64,000 bases of DNA, taken from the NCBI GenBank assembly GCA_034520725.1, contig JAXHNH010000001.1:62001-126000 (forward strand), given 5' to 3'. The first letter of the stretch is position 1, and each line of letters opens with the position of its first letter. Source of the stretch: Gracilimonas sp034520725 (GTDB taxonomy: Bacteria > Bacteroidota > Rhodothermia > Balneolales > Balneolaceae). Shown in pieces: positions 44,548-53,749 of this stretch. The notes below the pieces were generated by a model. The model was not told where the DNA came from. It saw only the letters and a list, made by a program, of their open reading frames with translations, and made no database searches. Made by a program: the position numbers and the translations under genes.

Positions 44548-46767
44548 TCAAAATTGATAACTGAGGGAAATCATTAAATTTCGCCCCGCTTCGGGGATAT
44601 TCCCGATGCTTGTGTGAGTATGATAGTAGTGATCCAGTATGTTATTAAGGCTTAGGATACTTGTCAGATTACCGTCCATCCATCTCCGCTCATAGGTAAG
44701 ATTTAGAATACCGTAAGCATCTGTTTGGTCTTCAATAGAAGAGGTCTCTGCAATTCGATTCTGCTCAGCTGCCCACTCCAAATCAGCCATCAACATGTTT
44801 TTTCCTCTGTGAAAATGCAGGGTAGTATTCCCTTTGAGGGGTGGTATTAGTGGTAGAGGCTCATCCAGAGTTTGATTTTGAGCATAGAGATATGAAATCC
44901 TGTTCTCAAGGGTGATCATCATCCCAAGGTCATTAATGCTTCTGAACTCACCACCGGTGATCACGGCATCCCCAACATTGGCGTACTGCTTGAACCGGAA
45001 ATCATTATTGCCTGCATCATTCGCCAAAATTCCGTCGATGTAGTTGAAATACTGTTTGTGAAAGAGGGTAAAGGAGAAAGAATGTCGTGCTGTTTCCCAA
45101 GTCGCATTAATATCTGAGTTTACACTACGTTCAGTTTTGAGCCAGGGATTTCCATCATAGAAATATCCGTCGGTATAATTATAAATGTAATGCCCGAATA
45201 GCTCCATGTGGTTACCCATACGTTCGGAATAGACCAAACTCCCGGATAGGCTCCAGTTGTTATCGATCATCCATAGCAGACTTCCTGAGCCGGAAAGCAG
45301 GAATTTGGATCGGGTACCGGGAGCTTCACCATACAATCCTTCAAAGAAAGAGGCGTGAGACTCACTGTCAGTACGAAGATTTTTATAGCGTATGCTTTCC
45401 TCAACCTTTAGCAGAACATTGTCAAAAAGATCAACTCTGTGACGTAAACCGAAACTCACATTGTTGGTCTTAACTTCATCCAGATTGTATATCAGCATAT
45501 CCTGGATGTTAGGATCAAGGCTTTCCATAAGCATATCCCCAAAAGCATCAGAGGTAAAAGAATCTATGAACCAATCGAATCGATGATCAAACAATGTGGC
45601 AGCTCCGTTTAGTTTTGCACCATAGGTTGTGGTTGTGCCATACATGGGCATATACATGCCTCTCATAACGGTTCTGTTGGCCACATCACGGCCGTAATCA
45701 TCCATGGAGTGACGTATGCTATTTGCGTAAATTTGAGCCGTATTAAGACTGAAACCTCGTTCAGAGGGAGCGAAGTTGAACTTAATCTGACCAATATCGG
45801 CCAAGGCTTTTGTGGCATCCATGAGCAAAGCAGGGTACCCGATGTCGTAGGCCTTGTCTGTGATATAACTGGCTTCGATGGAGTGCTGAGCAGGAAACGT
45901 ATGGCGGTAGTTGATGCTTAGGTTCAATTTTTCATACTGCGTATTTTCTATCGTTTGATCGTTACCCGCCTTGAAATCATCTGCTTTTTTATAACTACCG
46001 GAAAATCGAACGGCATTTCTTCCGGAACGGTCAGCCGTGTTTCCGATAAAACTAAAGGTTCGGTATTGATCCGGCATGCGGTAGGAGGTATTCAGATCGA
46101 AGGAAGTTGTACTTTGATCTGCTTTTTGGGTAACAAGGTTCACTGTACTTATTCCGGTCCCGTTTTGAGCCACACCGCTTCCGCTTTTATCAATTTGCAG
46201 CTTAGATAGGTTATTGGATTCCACATAAGAAGTGATCGGGTCCATTTTATCAACGCAGGCTTTAAAGACTTGCATGCCGTCGATCACCAGGTTCATGCGC
46301 TGATCACTTTGTCCCCGAACGGCAGGTTCCCATCCGAAAGCTCCCCGCTTGGTGGTTGAAACACCGTCTATATTATCAAGGAATTCATCCATACCCTGAC
46401 TTGCCTTTCGGTTGTGGTATGCATGCACATTCTGATCAACTTCATCATTGGCTACGACCAGTAATTCTGTCTGGTCTCGGAATATCTCGGGGTTCAGAAA
46501 GATCACCTCAGTATCAGGCTGCAGGTGGATATTTTTAGAAGCATAGCCAACAGCGGTTATGGTAATATGTGAGTGCTTACTTAATTCGATGGAGAAGTAC
46601 CCATTCATGTCAGTGACAGTAATGACGGAATTTTCTCCATCTTTAATATGAGCCTGAACAATGGGTTCTTTGGTGGTTCTGTCTGCTACTTTAATTGAAA
46701 TCTGTTGAGCCAAAGTGGTTTCAGCTCCAAACAGTAACAGGCTGACTAATAGGATAAAATGTTTCAT
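44548..46767 (-). CDS. TonB-dependent outer-membrane copper receptor, OprC/NosA-like
   Basis: 739 residues from ATG 46767: signal peptide (ends TLAQ), a carboxypeptidase-like N-terminal domain, a plug domain (about 112-215, with VRGQSDQRMNLVIDGMQVF) and a beta barrel ending in SYQF. In the plug, KACVDKMDP places Cys171 and Met175 in a CxxxM motif; in the barrel, IRHSMDD places His353 and Met355 in an HxM motif. This pair and its spacing of about 180 residues match the copper site described for Pseudomonas OprC. It ends head-on with nosY, so it probably supplies copper for NosZ. The upstream start 46818 would lack a signal peptide. Confidence 0.87.
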   Translation of the reverse strand: MKHFILLVSLLLFGAETTLAQQISIKVADRTTKEPIVQAHIKDGENSVITVTDMNGYFSIELSKHSHITITAVGYASKNIHLQPDTEVIFLNPEIFRDQTELLVVANDEVDQNVHAYHNRKASQGMDEFLDNIDGVSTTKRGAFGWEPAVRGQSDQRMNLVIDGMQVFKACVDKMDPITSYVESNNLSKLQIDKSGSGVAQNGTGISTVNLVTQKADQSTTSFDLNTSYRMPDQYRTFSFIGNTADRSGRNAVRFSGSYKKADDFKAGNDQTIENTQYEKLNLSINYRHTFPAQHSIEASYITDKAYDIGYPALLMDATKALADIGQIKFNFAPSERGFSLNTAQIYANSIRHSMDDYGRDVANRTVMRGMYMPMYGTTTTYGAKLNGAATLFDHRFDWFIDSFTSDAFGDMLMESLDPNIQDMLIYNLDEVKTNNVSFGLRHRVDLFDNVLLKVEESIRYKNLRTDSESHASFFEGLYGEAPGTRSKFLLSGSGSLLWMIDNNWSLSGSLVYSERMGNHMELFGHYIYNYTDGYFYDGNPWLKTERSVNSDINATWETARHSFSFTLFHKQYFNYIDGILANDAGNNDFRFKQYANVGDAVITGGEFRSINDLGMMITLENRISYLYAQNQTLDEPLPLIPPLKGNTTLHFHRGKNMLMADLEWAAEQNRIAETSSIEDQTDAYGILNLTYERRWMDGNLTSILSLNNILDHYYHTHTSIGNIPEAGRNLMISLSYQF

Positions 46768-46844
46768 GACCTCTGGATATAAATTAAAAGTGAATAAGCT
46801 GCCGGTGCCTTGTGTCACCGGTCAGCTATTCAAATTAAAATGGG

Positions 46845-47651
46845 TTACTTGGCTATGACCGAGTATTCAAAAACGACTTCTGGTAATGTGTCGTTAGCTA
46901 CAACCAATTCAACAGTTGTAGTCCACAGGCCACTCATGCTGTAGTTGATGTCACCTTCATAGAAGCCATTACCTGTAGCAACAGGAGGTGTGAAAGGAGT
47001 TGAATGTCCGGTTCCGCCCCCCATATCCATATAAGGAAACACGACCAGCTCCGCATCGGAAACGGCCGGGAAGTTCATCATGCTTTCACGGGTGTGAATC
47101 AAAAAGGTTAGATCATTATTTCCACTCATTGGTCGTTGTGGCTCATACCATGTAATGAAATATTTCTTACCGGTATCATCCTGAGTGTTCATGATCTTCC
47201 AGGAGGACTTGACGTTTACAGGCATTTCACCTGAAATTACTGCATCGTTTTGTGTAGTGAACTCAAAATTAATGGTCCAGCTGCCCATATCGCCACTTGG
47301 CATAATAAAAACTGCAAGGTTGCTAAGGTAGGAATCATCAACAAGATCGGTTTCAGGCTGATCAAATGGAGTGGAATGAGACATGGTAGTCATATCCATG
47401 ATCGGGCTGATCGTGAAGGACTGAGGGGTGATGGTGTTGTCGCCCTGCTTGATCTTCCAGTATAAGTAGTTAGCACCGATTTCTAATTCTTTGGGGGATT
47501 CAAGTGAGATGGTATAACCATCAACGGTTACTGAATTCACGGGAATGAGATCCATTTCCGGATCATTATTATCTGTAGTGTTGCAGGAAGCAGCAACAAA
47601 TAAGAGTACTGCCACGGCCATTATACGGCCAAATAGTGTTTGAATATTCAT
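46845..47651 (-). CDS. Lipoprotein with two Met/His-containing repeats, probable copper-binding partner of the receptor
   Basis: 268 residues: lipobox AASC (residues 20-23) and two related halves. Half one carries MDMTTMSHSTPF (about 85-96), half two carries YMDMGGGTGHSTPF (about 207-220); each is followed by a beta-sandwich stretch (MGSWTINFEF and GLWTTTVELV), reminiscent of FixH/YtkA-like domains. The Met-x-Met...His-Ser arrangement is a plausible Cu(I) site. It lies 77 bases upstream of the copper receptor and is likely co-transcribed with it. Family assignment is tentative. Confidence 0.7.
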   Translation of the reverse strand: MNIQTLFGRIMAVAVLLFVAASCNTTDNNDPEMDLIPVNSVTVDGYTISLESPKELEIGANYLYWKIKQGDNTITPQSFTISPIMDMTTMSHSTPFDQPETDLVDDSYLSNLAVFIMPSGDMGSWTINFEFTTQNDAVISGEMPVNVKSSWKIMNTQDDTGKKYFITWYEPQRPMSGNNDLTFLIHTRESMMNFPAVSDAELVVFPYMDMGGGTGHSTPFTPPVATGNGFYEGDINYSMSGLWTTTVELVVANDTLPEVVFEYSVIAK

Positions 47652-47752
47652 GATATAGAACGTTTAGTTTAGTTGAGTAATAAAGGGATATGGTGAGCCG
47701 GTCTGATACGGATCAGAACAGAAGTTCACCGAAATAAAAGATGGGGTATAAA

Positions 47753-48196
47753 CTAAACGCGGGGAGGCCTGAAAAGATCGTGATAAGCCCCATTCAACTC
47801 ATGTTCTGTGGTGGGTATAAAAGTAATCTCAAGTTCATTGGGGTAGATGTGAACGAGATCAAGAGTGCAGGTAGCATTGACCTTAGATGAAAAGATCAGA
47901 GCCTGAGTTGTGTCTGTATTATTGTTGTGTGGCAGATCATAGTAACAAAATTCACCATGGGTATCATCGCCATCGTGATCATTATCAGTGGCGGGAGTAT
48001 TATGGTGGCAAGTGCAAACTGTTTCACCTTCATCAACTTCACAACTGCAAAAGGTGATCTCACAATAGGTGCCGCCATCATGAGTATGCGAATGATTAAG
48101 TACGAGTCCGAAACCTAACCATCCCACAATATTCCATAGCAACACCAACAAAGTGGCGTAGCCGGTGATCTTGTGATATGTACTATTCAGACTCAT
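47753..48196 (-). CDS. His/Cys-rich membrane-anchored protein, first gene of the copper operon
   Basis: 147 residues: one N-terminal helix (about 14-34), then a region dense in His, Cys and Asp (HSHTHDGGTYC, FCSC, CTCHH, DNDHDGDDTHGE) and a short tail. Such sequences bind metal ions. Position upstream of the lipoprotein and receptor recalls DUF2946-type partners of copper receptors in other phyla, but homology to that family is not evident. No catalytic motif. Confidence 0.65.
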   Translation of the reverse strand: MSLNSTYHKITGYATLLVLLWNIVGWLGFGLVLNHSHTHDGGTYCEITFCSCEVDEGETVCTCHHNTPATDNDHDGDDTHGEFCYYDLPHNNNTDTTQALIFSSKVNATCTLDLVHIYPNELEITFIPTTEHELNGAYHDLFRPPRV

Positions 48197-48323
48197 GACT
48201 CTTAAATTTACTTCACCAATATGAAGATTGATTGAATTTGAAATTAAACAAATTGTGTTGAACTCTTAATACTTGTTACAACAATTAACAAGAGTTTAGA
48301 ACGAATTGACCCAGATCAACTGC

Positions 48324-48770
48324 TTAATTTATTGATTGCCTGGCTAGCTTTATCTCATTTCTAAAACTTGAATGACAGCTTACACATCCTTGCTGTATGA
48401 TCTGATAATTTTCCAATATGCTTTCCATGTTACGATCTATAGCTGCAACTTTGAGGGAGTCAGCTGTGTCATGCACCACCTTGTCGTACTGACCAAAAGC
48501 CTGCATCCGATTTCCTAAAGTCTTCTTCACAAACGACCGGGTTTCATCCGAAAGCGCGGGATGTTCGTTAATGGCGGTGGCTCCCTTTTCGATCAGATCA
48601 TAATTCTCAGTGTAAATACCTTCATTAATTATCTGAATGTCAGCATAGATCAGGCGCATGATGGTTTGAAGGTTCAGTGAGTTTTCTTCTTTTGGCTCAT
48701 GCATAGTGATACCTGAAAGAATAACTCCGGACATAAGAAGGATGATGAATATTGTGATCTGGTTTTTCAT
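48324..48770 (-). CDS. Cytochrome c'-like exported protein
   Basis: 148 residues from ATG 48770: a signal peptide, a mostly helical body and a C-terminal heme motif GCVSCHSSF near residue 131. A four-helix bundle with a C-terminal CxxCH is the cytochrome c'/class II layout, often tied to NO handling or electron transfer. Near the nos and copper genes, a role in nitrosative stress is plausible but inferred. Confidence 0.75.
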   Translation of the reverse strand: MKNQITIFIILLMSGVILSGITMHEPKEENSLNLQTIMRLIYADIQIINEGIYTENYDLIEKGATAINEHPALSDETRSFVKKTLGNRMQAFGQYDKVVHDTADSLKVAAIDRNMESILENYQIIQQGCVSCHSSFRNEIKLARQSIN

Positions 48771-48804
48771 AATAGTTACCAATAAGAGGGTTATATGGGT
48801 AATT

Positions 48805-49185
48805 TTATTTTTTGGTCATCTTTAGGCTAAAGAAGATCAATAGCCATATAGCAGTTCTGAATGACATTGCACCAAGGCTATCTGTTGCAACACCTGTATT
48901 TACAATGTAGATGATGCCAATTACCACCAATACTAAAAGATTGATCAGGAATATGGCTAAGGCAGCAATTTTACCTTTTTGTTTATTTTTCCAGATTTGA
49001 TAGCCGGCTACTAGATAAACAGTTCCCATAATGTGATTGAAGATCAATAATGGAAGAAAAACATAATATCCGGGGTCTGAGCCAAAGTAAAGGATACGAG
49101 AACTTGCAACGAGTGTTATAACTCCAAAGACTATTGCAGTCACTGATGCTATTTTCTGTGTCAAACTGTGTTCTTTAGGTATCAT
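48805..49185 (-). CDS. Small four-helix membrane protein of unknown function
   Basis: 126 residues with four membrane helices (about 11-27, 35-57, 71-92, 103-122) and a short Lys-rich end. I do not recognise its family and see no catalytic or metal motif. It lies 35 bases upstream of the cytochrome c'-like gene and may share its transcript. Confidence 0.6.
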   Translation of the reverse strand: MIPKEHSLTQKIASVTAIVFGVITLVASSRILYFGSDPGYYVFLPLLIFNHIMGTVYLVAGYQIWKNKQKGKIAALAIFLINLLVLVVIGIIYIVNTGVATDSLGAMSFRTAIWLLIFFSLKMTKK

Positions 49186-49226
49186 TGGGAAGCATTATGG
49201 TTCTAATTTAGAATGATCTATGCTGA

Positions 49227-50576
49227 TTATCTTTCATAAAAGATTTTACCACTGAGATAAAGTAAGGTTGTCTCTGTAAGTTTTACTTTATATTGAATTT
49301 CAGAAATCTTCAATCGTGCATTATGAAGGGATAATTGAGCACTTCTCAATTCCACCCCGGTAATCAAGCCCCGTTCAAATGAATCTTTAGCTCGTTCGTA
49401 ATTTCTTTCATAGGTCTTGAGATTAGATCTTTGAACAGCCAACTGTTGCTTGTGGAATTGATACTGCTCCCAGGTATTGTCAAACTTAGCTTGAAGCTGC
49501 AGTTTTGTTTGGTCTGACAGGAGTTGATCTTGTCTTATATTAGCCTTTGCATTCTGAATAGCTGTTTTAGTTCTGCCTCCGCTAAAAATGGGGATACTTA
49601 GCGTTAAGCCGCCGGTAACCCCAAGTTGTTCCTGAGTTTCAAACTGACCATCTGTAGCAGTTTGATAGGCATAACCATACTGAGCGTTTGCTTTTAGAGT
49701 AGGATACAAGTTGCCTTTAACAAGCTTTTCTTCAAGTTCTGCTTGCTTAATTCTTTCCTCTCGTACAATGAGGTTCGTGTTGTTCTCTTCAAGGGATTGA
49801 GAAAGTTCTTGATAGTCAGGCTCAAAGTTAAGGGGTAGGTCTTCTTCCAGGGGTATTTGAGTTGACTCATCCCAGCCGATCTCTAAATGAAGATCCCGGT
49901 AAGCAGTGCTATAATTAAGTTTTAACTCCCGGTATTCAGTGCTGTCTGTTTTCAGATCTGCCAGTGCCTGCAAGTACTGCTGCTCATTTACCTGTCCAAA
50001 TTCCTTTCTGTTTTTTACGATCTTGAATCGGTCTGAACTTTGCTCCAGTGCTTCTGTCTTCAGTTCTATGGCTTTTTGGAGGGATGCCACTTGGACATAC
50101 CGTTGAGTTATATTTAAAATGGTCTGTTCCATTTTAGCCCTATGATTCAATCCTGATACTACTTGACCGGTTTTCAGCATTTTGTAGCGATAGTATCCTT
50201 TCATGCCGTCAAATATTACAAATTCTGTACCGATACCTGCCTGTAACTGAGTAGAGTAAACTCCATCATATTCTATTGATGGTGGTGGTTGTGAACCTGC
50301 CTGTGGATTTATCAAATTCTGAAAAAATGAGCCAGGCATCAGTTCAACATCATTATAGGCCCAATTCATGCTGCTGATGATCCCAAGCGTCGGGAGTTGA
50401 CCGGCATTGCCACGGGTCGCAGAATTAGTAGCTTTTTCCACTTCGATTTCGCTGATCTGAATATTGTGGTTGTACAGTAATGCGGCATCCAACGCCTCAT
50501 TTAATGTAAATGTGTCTTGTGCAAATAAGACCTGTGTTGTCAGTGAGATCAGGATGATAAATATTGCTCGTTTCAT
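49227..50576 (-). CDS. TolC-family outer-membrane efflux protein
   Basis: 449 residues: a signal peptide ending VLFAQ and two TolC-type repeats with long coiled-coil helices (about 165-205 and 340-420). The second repeat has GGLTLSIPIFSGGRTKTAIQ, a common family signature. It forms the outer-membrane exit duct for the RND pump. Its start overlaps the pump stop by four bases, so the pair is translationally coupled. Confidence 0.9.
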   Translation of the reverse strand: MKRAIFIILISLTTQVLFAQDTFTLNEALDAALLYNHNIQISEIEVEKATNSATRGNAGQLPTLGIISSMNWAYNDVELMPGSFFQNLINPQAGSQPPPSIEYDGVYSTQLQAGIGTEFVIFDGMKGYYRYKMLKTGQVVSGLNHRAKMEQTILNITQRYVQVASLQKAIELKTEALEQSSDRFKIVKNRKEFGQVNEQQYLQALADLKTDSTEYRELKLNYSTAYRDLHLEIGWDESTQIPLEEDLPLNFEPDYQELSQSLEENNTNLIVREERIKQAELEEKLVKGNLYPTLKANAQYGYAYQTATDGQFETQEQLGVTGGLTLSIPIFSGGRTKTAIQNAKANIRQDQLLSDQTKLQLQAKFDNTWEQYQFHKQQLAVQRSNLKTYERNYERAKDSFERGLITGVELRSAQLSLHNARLKISEIQYKVKLTETTLLYLSGKIFYER

Positions 50577-53500
50577 AGATTACTACGTTTTTGATGTTCC
50601 ATAAGTTGAACAGCCGGTTCTACATTTTCAGAAGTGACTTTGTCTCTACCCATTAAAACCATGAGTTTAAGTTTGATCTCATTCCAGATAACCAAAAATG
50701 CCGGAGCCAGGATCAGTGAAATAAACAGGCCGAAGATCAATCCATAGGCAATTGCAATGGCTGGCGGTCGAAGGAAAGCAGATGCCAATCCGCCGACAAA
50801 GATCATAGGAATCAGTCCTGCAACCGTACTCAGACTTGTAAGTAAAATAGGTCTAAAACGGGATTTAACGGCATCTTTAAGAGCATCCTCAAAGGTCATT
50901 CCTGATGTGAGATTATCATTGAACGCCGTAATGAGTACTAACAAATTATTGATGAGTATTCCAACCAAGGCGATCATCCCGATGAGAGAGAAAATATTCA
51001 TGGTGGCTCCGTGAATTATATGTCCGGCAACAACACCGATAAAGGAAAATGGCAGTAATAGGAATACCAAAAAGGTTTGGCCGAAAGATTGAAAGTTGAT
51101 GATGATCAGAGCGATCATAAATACCAGAATAAAAGGGGCAACGGATTGCATGGCCTCGGTAACTTTTGCTGATTCCCTGTTTTGACCCTCGATCGAGAAA
51201 GTTACGTCAGGAAACTCCTTACTTATAACCGGAAGAATATTGGTGTCAATATCACCTAAAATTGCCGGAGCAGATAATGATGGATCAGCAAGATCTGCAT
51301 CTACTCGAATGGTGCGGTTTCCATTTATTCGGTTGATCTGAAGCAGTTCATCCGTAGGGTAAATACTCGCAACCTCATTGAGTGGGAAGGATCCTGAAGG
51401 TGTCCGGATCTTCATGTTTTTTAGATCGTCAAAACTTGTACGGCTATTATCAAGGAATTTCACCCAAATCCGGACATCATTATTTCCTCGCTGCACGTTT
51501 TGAGCCTCCATGCCAAAGAAGGCAGTTCTTACCTGTATCATAAGGTCTTGTAAATTTAGGCCAAGTTGCTCGCCTGCTTTGGTTAACTCAAGATGTAGCT
51601 CCGGGTTACCGCGCTGATCGGTATCGGCTACATCAACCAGATCATCCCTTTGTTCAAGTAGTGATTTGAGTTTTGAAGAAGCTGCCTGAATTTGGCTAAG
51701 GTTTCTGCCTGAAACGGAGATATCAACAGGAAGTCCGCCAAAACGATGTTCTGCCATTGCCCCCATAAACCGAATGTATTTCGCTTCTGATATTTCACCA
51801 ACTTCCTCTCTGAACATGTTGTTGATCTCGAAAGATGGGATGCCTCGTTCTTCACCTCCCAGCATAACTACACGAAGCATTCCCTGATGTGAATTTGGTC
51901 CTAATACCAACTCTATGTTTTGTACTACCTCTTTGTCGTCGTTACGTTGGGATGTAAGCCTGTTATTCACTTTTAGAATACTTAGCTCAATTTGCTCCAG
52001 TTTTTCTTTGACTTCAGATTCAGGCGTGCCCGGTGCTAATTCGATACTGACCAATTGAACATCATCATCCAAATAAGGAAAGAAAGTGACCGGTAAAATG
52101 CCGGTTCTTAGCATCAGGATTGCCATAAACATAAGAAATACAAAACCACCTACATTCAGCCATTTAAAGCGATGGGAAACTATATCGGTTAATGGCATAA
52201 ACCATTTGTCTCTGAATTTTGTGAGACTGTCAGTGAAAAAGGTCTCAAATCGCGTTTGTTTATTCTCTTTAGTAAGCACTTTTGATCGTGTCATTTTAGC
52301 CGGAAGAAATAAAAAGGTAATGATCAGCGCAGCTAGCAGAGCACTTGTGACCACAAAAGATACCTCTGAGAAAAATGCGCCAGGTTTACCCGGTAAGAAA
52401 AAGAAAATGCTGAAAGCGATAGCCGTTGTGAATAACGATATTATCATAGGAGTTGCAACTTCGGCGGCTCCGTCTCGGGTGGCTTCGATAGGACGTTTCC
52501 CAAATTCAGCATAATGCCGATAGATATTTTCAGCAACTACAACTCCCGTATCCACAAGCATACCAAGAACCAGAATAAAACCGAATATTGAGACCACGTT
52601 TATAGTTAGATCATAGCCAAGCAGGGCAAAAATAAAGGTCCCAAGCAGGGAAAGGGGGATTGTTAAAGATACCCAGAAAGCAATTCGCTTGTCGAGAAAT
52701 AGAGTTAAGATCACCAAGACAAGGACCAATCCGGCCATACCATTTTCCCATAGGGAGGCCGCACGTTCATTCACAAATTCAGAAATATCTTCAATGACGA
52801 TAAGTTCAACGCCTTCATGCAATTGATTGAAGTTATCCATGAAAGCTTTTGCCTGATCGGCTACATTAACTAGGTTTTCATCATTGGTAGTCAAAATTTG
52901 AAGGACGACGGATTGTTTTCCATTTAAATATCTTTCATAGGAGCGGTCATTAAACTGTTCTTTAACAGTTGCAATATCCTTAAGTAGCACCCTTTGGCCT
53001 TCCGGACCTGATCGAACAGTGATCTCAGCGACCTCTAAGGCTAAATTCGATTTATTCTTGGTACGTATCTGCCAGTTTGCGTGATCCAGTTTCAGCTCGC
53101 CACCGGTCATATCAATATTGTTCGATCTTATGGCTTCGGCTATCTGTTTGAAGGTCAGCCCGTAGCGATCCATTTGTTCGTCATCGAGCTCGATCACGAT
53201 CTCCTCTTCAGAGAATCCGTATAAATTCACGTTCGAAAAACCTTTTCCGATCATGAATTCATCTCTTATTTGCTCAGCATAATCTTTTTTCTGTTGTAGC
53301 GGGATGTCACCCGTTAAAGCTAAAGTGATGGTTGGATTCAACATCTCCTGTTTAAATATTACGGGGCGATCCATGTCAGTTGGGAAGTCACTGATCTGAT
53401 TTACGGCATTCTCTACATCCGTCATAACTTCGTCAATGTTGGCCCATTCGAATATTTCAACGGTGATCCTTCCATTGTTTTCTTTTGAATAGGAGGTGAA

Positions 53501-53740
53501 TCGATCCATCCCGGAAATACCTCTTAAATTATCTTCGATACGGGAAATCGCTCTTTCCTCAATTTCCTGTGGTGATGCACCCCGATAAATAATATTTATG
53601 TAGATTTCTTTTGGGGCTTCGGGTGGGTTAAGTGTATATCTGACCTGACTGAAACTGATGAATCCGACCAACAACGTAAGGATCAGCCCAAGATTTACCA
53701 TGACAGGATATCGTACAAAAAAATCTATAAGTCTCTTCAT
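50573..53740 (-). CDS. RND-family inner-membrane efflux pump
   Basis: 1055 residues, full RND length: twelve membrane helices and two large periplasmic loops. The TM4 proton-relay region reads GFILVLGMLVDTGVVVAENI, with a single Asp in the position where HAE/HME pumps have Asp residues. RND signatures such as PLSLLGTFIFALLGYDLT and FSLIGMIALVGILINNLLV are clear. The heavy-metal TM4 pattern is not evident, so it is more likely an HAE-type organic or lipid exporter. It is flanked by the adaptor and TolC genes under TetR control. Confidence 0.92.
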   Translation of the reverse strand: MKRLIDFFVRYPVMVNLGLILTLLVGFISFSQVRYTLNPPEAPKEIYINIIYRGASPQEIEERAISRIEDNLRGISGMDRFTSYSKENNGRITVEIFEWANIDEVMTDVENAVNQISDFPTDMDRPVIFKQEMLNPTITLALTGDIPLQQKKDYAEQIRDEFMIGKGFSNVNLYGFSEEEIVIELDDEQMDRYGLTFKQIAEAIRSNNIDMTGGELKLDHANWQIRTKNKSNLALEVAEITVRSGPEGQRVLLKDIATVKEQFNDRSYERYLNGKQSVVLQILTTNDENLVNVADQAKAFMDNFNQLHEGVELIVIEDISEFVNERAASLWENGMAGLVLVLVILTLFLDKRIAFWVSLTIPLSLLGTFIFALLGYDLTINVVSIFGFILVLGMLVDTGVVVAENIYRHYAEFGKRPIEATRDGAAEVATPMIISLFTTAIAFSIFFFLPGKPGAFFSEVSFVVTSALLAALIITFLFLPAKMTRSKVLTKENKQTRFETFFTDSLTKFRDKWFMPLTDIVSHRFKWLNVGGFVFLMFMAILMLRTGILPVTFFPYLDDDVQLVSIELAPGTPESEVKEKLEQIELSILKVNNRLTSQRNDDKEVVQNIELVLGPNSHQGMLRVVMLGGEERGIPSFEINNMFREEVGEISEAKYIRFMGAMAEHRFGGLPVDISVSGRNLSQIQAASSKLKSLLEQRDDLVDVADTDQRGNPELHLELTKAGEQLGLNLQDLMIQVRTAFFGMEAQNVQRGNNDVRIWVKFLDNSRTSFDDLKNMKIRTPSGSFPLNEVASIYPTDELLQINRINGNRTIRVDADLADPSLSAPAILGDIDTNILPVISKEFPDVTFSIEGQNRESAKVTEAMQSVAPFILVFMIALIIINFQSFGQTFLVFLLLPFSFIGVVAGHIIHGATMNIFSLIGMIALVGILINNLLVLITAFNDNLTSGMTFEDALKDAVKSRFRPILLTSLSTVAGLIPMIFVGGLASAFLRPPAIAIAYGLIFGLFISLILAPAFLVIWNEIKLKLMVLMGRDKVTSENVEPAVQLMEHQKRSNL

Positions 53741-53749
53741 GATGTTGTC

